DNA of 64,000 nucleotides. Origin: CBDDBU01 sp965226045 (GTDB taxonomy: Bacteria > Pseudomonadota > Alphaproteobacteria > VGEJ01). Below are positions 61,081 through 64,000 of the stretch, piece by piece. The stretch is from the NCBI GenBank assembly GCA_965226045.1, contig CBDDBU010000024.1, forward strand, positions 186,001 through 250,000, given 5' to 3'. Made by a program: the position numbers and the translations under genes. Under the pieces are notes generated by a model, which was given only the letters and a program-made list of their open reading frames with translations, was not told the DNA's origin and made no database searches. Positions within the stretch are counted from its first letter, which is position 1. Each line of letters begins with the position of its first letter.

Positions 61081-62097
61081 AGGCCAGGGTCACCAGGTTC
61101 CATTCGCCCGTGACCTTGTCCAGGCCGCGTAGCGAGAACTGGCGGAAGCCCATGGCCGATTTGATGATGCCGAACACCGGTTCCGGCGTTTGCTTGCGCA
61201 GGGCGTAGAGTTGCCGGCCCTCGGGCGTCGCCAGTCGATGTGTCATCGCTTCCAGCGGCGTCGGGTTCTCCGGGGGCGGCGGCGCGCCGGCGAAGCGGTC
61301 CTTCCAGGAGAGATGATGGCGTTCCCGGCCGGGCGTGATCAACGGCGCGATCTCGGCCTCGGCGCAGGCGTTCACGTTGGCCTCGCTGAAGTAGCCGCTG
61401 TCCGCCAGCAGGGTCTCGGGCGCGCCCAGCGCCTCGGGAAGGCGGGCGAGCGCTTCCAGCGCCGGCTCGATTTGCCGCTTGTCGTTGGGGGCCTGGACCA
61501 CGTCGTTGGTGACCACCAGCAGGCTGTCGGCCGCCACCAGGGCTTGGGCGTTGTAGGCCTGTTCGAAGCCGCCGCCGGCCACCGGCATGATGCGCGAGTC
61601 CGCGTCGGTCAGATTGACCTGGTCCTTCGGCCCGGGCCCGGCCACCGGCGGCTCGGGTGGACGGCCGCCCGGCTTGCGGCCCGTCTTCTCGGCCTTCTCC
61701 GCGCGCGCCTCGAGCTTCGCCTCGTACTCGGCCCGTTCCCGCTCAAGGCGTTCGCGCGCCCGCGCCTCGATCACCGCCTTAGCCTCGGCGATGCGGGCCA
61801 GACGATCCTCGCGCCGGGCCAGTTCCTCGGGCACCGACATCCCGTCGGGCACATCCGCCCCATCGGCCGCCTCCGCCAACGCCATCAACTCCGCCACCTC
61901 GGCCTTCAACCGGGCTTCGAGCTCGCAGGCGTGTTTCCACGACAGCGCGCTGTGCCGGCTCGCGTTGGCGTGCACCTTGGTGCCGTCCAGCGCCACCGTG
62001 CCGAGCTTCAGCACCCCGGCTTCCCGGGCCAGCAGCAGCACCTCGACGAACAGCCCTTCGATCCGGTCGAGAAAACGCCGCCGGAACGCGGCGATGG
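61043..62097 (-). pseudogene. IS1182 transposase, 5'-truncated
   Basis: C-terminal about 350 residues of the transposase, identical in sequence to copy 1 where compared (TVALDGTKVHANASRHSALS to FTLQYA). The N-terminal DUF772 part is replaced by the IS256 insertion at 62098. An internal start at 62041 would give 332 residues but would lack the N-terminal domain. Confidence 0.88.
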
Positions 62098-63575
62098 GGC
62101 GATGTCCCTATCTCTGTTGAAATTCGTGGGTCAGGCGTCGCTGGTTGATGATGCTATGCTGCCTTCATGATGGTTTCAATGGCACTGTCGGCCTGAGCCT
62201 TTCTCAAGTGTTCCTGGAGAGCATTTCGGAGGATGGGCAGCTGACGATAGGCCTTGAGGCGACGGAAGGTTTTCTGGGCCTCCAGCAGGCCGGCGGCGGT
62301 CCATCTGAGCGCCATCTCGGCGTGTCTCCAGCGTTTGACGTTGCGGGTGACCTGGCGCACCGTGCCGAGCGCGTTCTCGACGATGTTGGTGCAGGCGAGC
62401 GAGCGCCGGAGTTCGTGCGGCAGGCCGAGGCGGATGACGGTGAGTATCTCGTCCAGCCCCTCCAGGATGCTGCCCGAGACGCCCGGTTCCTCATGCTCCA
62501 GACGCCGGGCCAGGTTGCGCAGCAGCCGTTCGGCCTTGTCTGCGTCGTCCTGGTCCCAGGCCTGACGGAGCGCCTTCTTGACGCTCGCATGCAAATGCAG
62601 GGGCAGGCGCTCGATGATGTTACGGCCCTTGTGGACCTGGCAGCGCTGGATGGCGGCGGCCACACCGAAGGTGTTGCGGATCGCTTTGCTGAGCGCCTTC
62701 GCGCCATCGACGATGAACAGCCGGGGCAGCGTCGGATCGAGCCCCCTGGCGAGGAGATTGTCGAGCAAGGCCTGGACGACGACAGTGTTCTCCGTCGCCC
62801 CCTCGACCACGGCCAGGACATGCTTGTCGCCGTTGCCATCGACGCCGATCGCCGCCACCAAGACATGGTCGCCGACATGCAGACCGTCGATCTGGATGAC
62901 CAGCAGGTCGAGCTCCGAGAGGTCCGAGGCAAGCCAGGCCTTCATCTTCTTGCGCGACAGCGCCACAAAGCGCCGGGAAACGGCCGACTTCGAGGTGCCG
63001 TCGCCACGCGCTTTCGCCAGGTCGCCCTCGGGCAGACGGACCGCGCGGTGGTACTTGCGGGTCGACACGTTCAGCACCATCAGGTTGAGCGCCCACTCGA
63101 GCAACAGGTTGCCGTCGCGCAGCACCTGCCAGCTCTCCAAACCCACCTCCTTGCCAGCATGGTCGCGAACCCGTGGCCGCTGCACTTTCACGCGGCCGCC
63201 GTGGTAGCCGATCTCGCTCTGCGTATGGCCCCAGCGATAACCCCGACGGTTCCCATGGCGACGATGTCGGGCCCCGCACACGGTCGTGGCGTCCTCCTCC
63301 ATCATCTCGGCCAAGGCCTCGACCCCGGCCAGGAGACAGAACCGATCCACGCTGAGACGGACTGCGTCCATCGCGTCTGCCAGCGGCGGCATAGGAAACG
63401 AGGTGGCAAGGGCTTTCGGGCTACTGGAACTACGGACCCAGGTCTGATTGGCCCGATGCGTGTTGTATGTGAGGGATCGTGGGTTTGCAGCACCCGGTAG
63501 CGGTAACGGCTCTCAGGAGAGCGACAGTTGGGGGACTTAGTTGCAACGGATCGGGATGACCGGGACAGGACGTCC
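62098..63575 (-). mobile_element. IS256 family element, copy 2, chimeric
   Basis: The right transposon end GGCGATGTCCCTATCTCTG lies at 62098. The other end, near 63540-63575, resembles but does not match the first copy (TTGCAACGGATCGGG with ACCGGGACA), and a stretch of about 30 bases before the transposase start is replaced by unrelated sequence (63436-63480). It interrupts the IS1182 copy. The outer boundary and duplication cannot be placed. Confidence 0.75.
62154..63392 (-). CDS. IS256 family transposase
   Basis: 412 residues from the ATG at 63392. It lacks the first 19 residues of copy 1 because the original start region has been replaced; the frame remains open further upstream without a good start. 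The catalytic segments IQIDGLHVGDHVLVAAIGVD, LFIVDGAKALSKAIR and NIVENALGTVRQVTRN are continuous. Differences to copy 1 include Tyr for Asp (GYHGGRV) and Ser for Pro (NVSTRKY). Confidence 0.88.
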   Translation of the reverse strand: MPPLADAMDAVRLSVDRFCLLAGVEALAEMMEEDATTVCGARHRRHGNRRGYRWGHTQSEIGYHGGRVKVQRPRVRDHAGKEVGLESWQVLRDGNLLLEWALNLMVLNVSTRKYHRAVRLPEGDLAKARGDGTSKSAVSRRFVALSRKKMKAWLASDLSELDLLVIQIDGLHVGDHVLVAAIGVDGNGDKHVLAVVEGATENTVVVQALLDNLLARGLDPTLPRLFIVDGAKALSKAIRNTFGVAAAIQRCQVHKGRNIIERLPLHLHASVKKALRQAWDQDDADKAERLLRNLARRLEHEEPGVSGSILEGLDEILTVIRLGLPHELRRSLACTNIVENALGTVRQVTRNVKRWRHAEMALRWTAAGLLEAQKTFRRLKAYRQLPILRNALQEHLRKAQADSAIETIMKAA

Positions 63576-63589
63576 CAGCCTTGCATCAT

Positions 63590-63815
63590 CGGTCGATGGC
63601 GATCGACGGCTTACGAATGACCTGGCAAGAACGTCGTACGCGATCCGCTCGCGAGAGTCGGGATAGTGTTCCGGAGCATTTTCAACCAGTTTGGCCATTC
63701 TGAGGTCACGTTCGGCCTCATTGTTGTATGCTGGCGTGCGCGGTCGGTGAGGAATGCGCAGGCATCCCTCCTTGCGCTTGCCGAGGCGGAGCGCGAGGTC
63801 TATGACCGATGACGG
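63590..63815 (-). pseudogene. IS66 family transposase C-terminal scrap
   Basis: The minus-strand frame contains ALRLGKRKEGCLRI and then YNNEAERDLRMAKLVENAPE, which matches the NNxAERDLRM block near the end of IS66 transposases. The rest is degraded. It lies directly beyond the chimeric IS256 end. Confidence 0.6.
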
Positions 63816-63929
63816 TGTATCTTTCGTCCGCGCTTGCCATTCCCGAGCAGGCCGGCAAGTACCTCGTGGCCAAGGCGATCCGGCGTGGCCAACAGGATGC
63901 GCGTCCCATCGCCCGCGAGATCGCTGTGC

Positions 63930-64000
63930 ATGAACCCGAAAATCATGCACGTCGACGAGCCGTTCACACTCGGAAGCTCGATCCCTGAGATGCTCAAGGA
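63930..64000 (+). CDS. Possible gene start running off the window
   Basis: The frame from ATG at 63930 reads MNPKIMHVDEPFTLGSSIPE and then MLK to the edge. The V/I-MNPK...V/HVDE pattern is like the start of a CBS-domain protein. No clear ribosome-binding site, and only 23 codons are visible, so this is a weak call. Confidence 0.25.
   Translation, partial: MNPKIMHVDEPFTLGSSIPEMLK

Larger units (their letters stand above)
60804..62097 (-). mobile_element. IS1182 family element, copy 2, truncated
   Basis: Begins at CAGCCTGTCGGACT, preceded by CTAG (60800-60803), and matches copy 1 to position 62097, where an IS256 end (GGCGATGTCCC) starts. The remaining 5' part of the transposase and the right inverted repeat are missing. 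The triple tandem repeat is present. Confidence 0.9.

Noticed and set aside
62145..63500. 451-codon plus frame over the second IS256 copy
   Set aside because: Antisense shadow of the transposase.

Overview
This window comes from a GC-rich Alphaproteobacterium, most likely Rhodospirillales-like. The evidence is a COQ9-family protein next to a CsaA-type tRNA-binding protein, the lgt/MidA/PgeF cluster, a UbiK-type accessory factor, a heterotetrameric sarcosine oxidase operon and an MlaA/MlaC pair. No rRNA, tRNA or CRISPR array was recognised. The assignment is inference from gene content; no marker gene allows placement below class.

Left part (1-12.4 kb) is metabolic and transport. It holds a threonine dehydrogenase cut by the window edge, the soxBDAG operon (sarcosine to glycine plus a one-carbon unit), a ribose-type (CUT2) sugar ABC transporter whose ATPase gene is divergent from permease and binding-protein genes, and a TPP-riboswitch-controlled thiamine-precursor ABC transporter (ATPase, permease, binding protein).

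From 12.4 to 35.2 kb the chromosome is dominated by insertion sequences and decay. An ISNCY-like element with clear inverted ends lies beside an IS3 remnant and a broken gamma-butyrobetaine-hydroxylase-like gene. An intact dipeptide-type ABC transporter operon follows. A GMC oxidoreductase has been cut off from an upstream Dabb-domain gene by an IS256-family element, which itself carries a nested IS21-family element; both target duplications can be read. Next come a small phage-like module (divergent XRE regulator, palindromic operator, small orphan genes), an IS1182-like element, a second IS256-like element, a membrane glycosyltransferase fragment and an IS1182 element flanked by CTAG.

From 35.2 to 56.4 kb the region is mostly ordinary and intact: a MerR/DUF433 pair, a Bcr/CflA efflux protein, EttA, CsaA, COQ9, ProC, YbjN, UbiK-like, Lgt, MidA, PgeF, Prs, ribosomal protein L25, Pth, YchF, a dienelactone hydrolase, and the mlaA-mlaC-mtnP-apt run. 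A methylenetetrahydrofolate reductase-like protein and a methyltransferase-like protein follow. One GNAT gene carries an in-frame stop.

The right end (56.4-64 kb) repeats the mobile elements: an IS5 remnant cut by a second IS21 copy (one base different in the part compared), a GNAT gene truncated by that IS21, an intact sseA, a second IS1182 copy truncated by a second, chimeric IS256 copy, and an IS66 scrap. Multiple frameshifts and stops in non-IS genes suggest ongoing gene loss driven by IS expansion, although sequencing error cannot be excluded for single-base cases.
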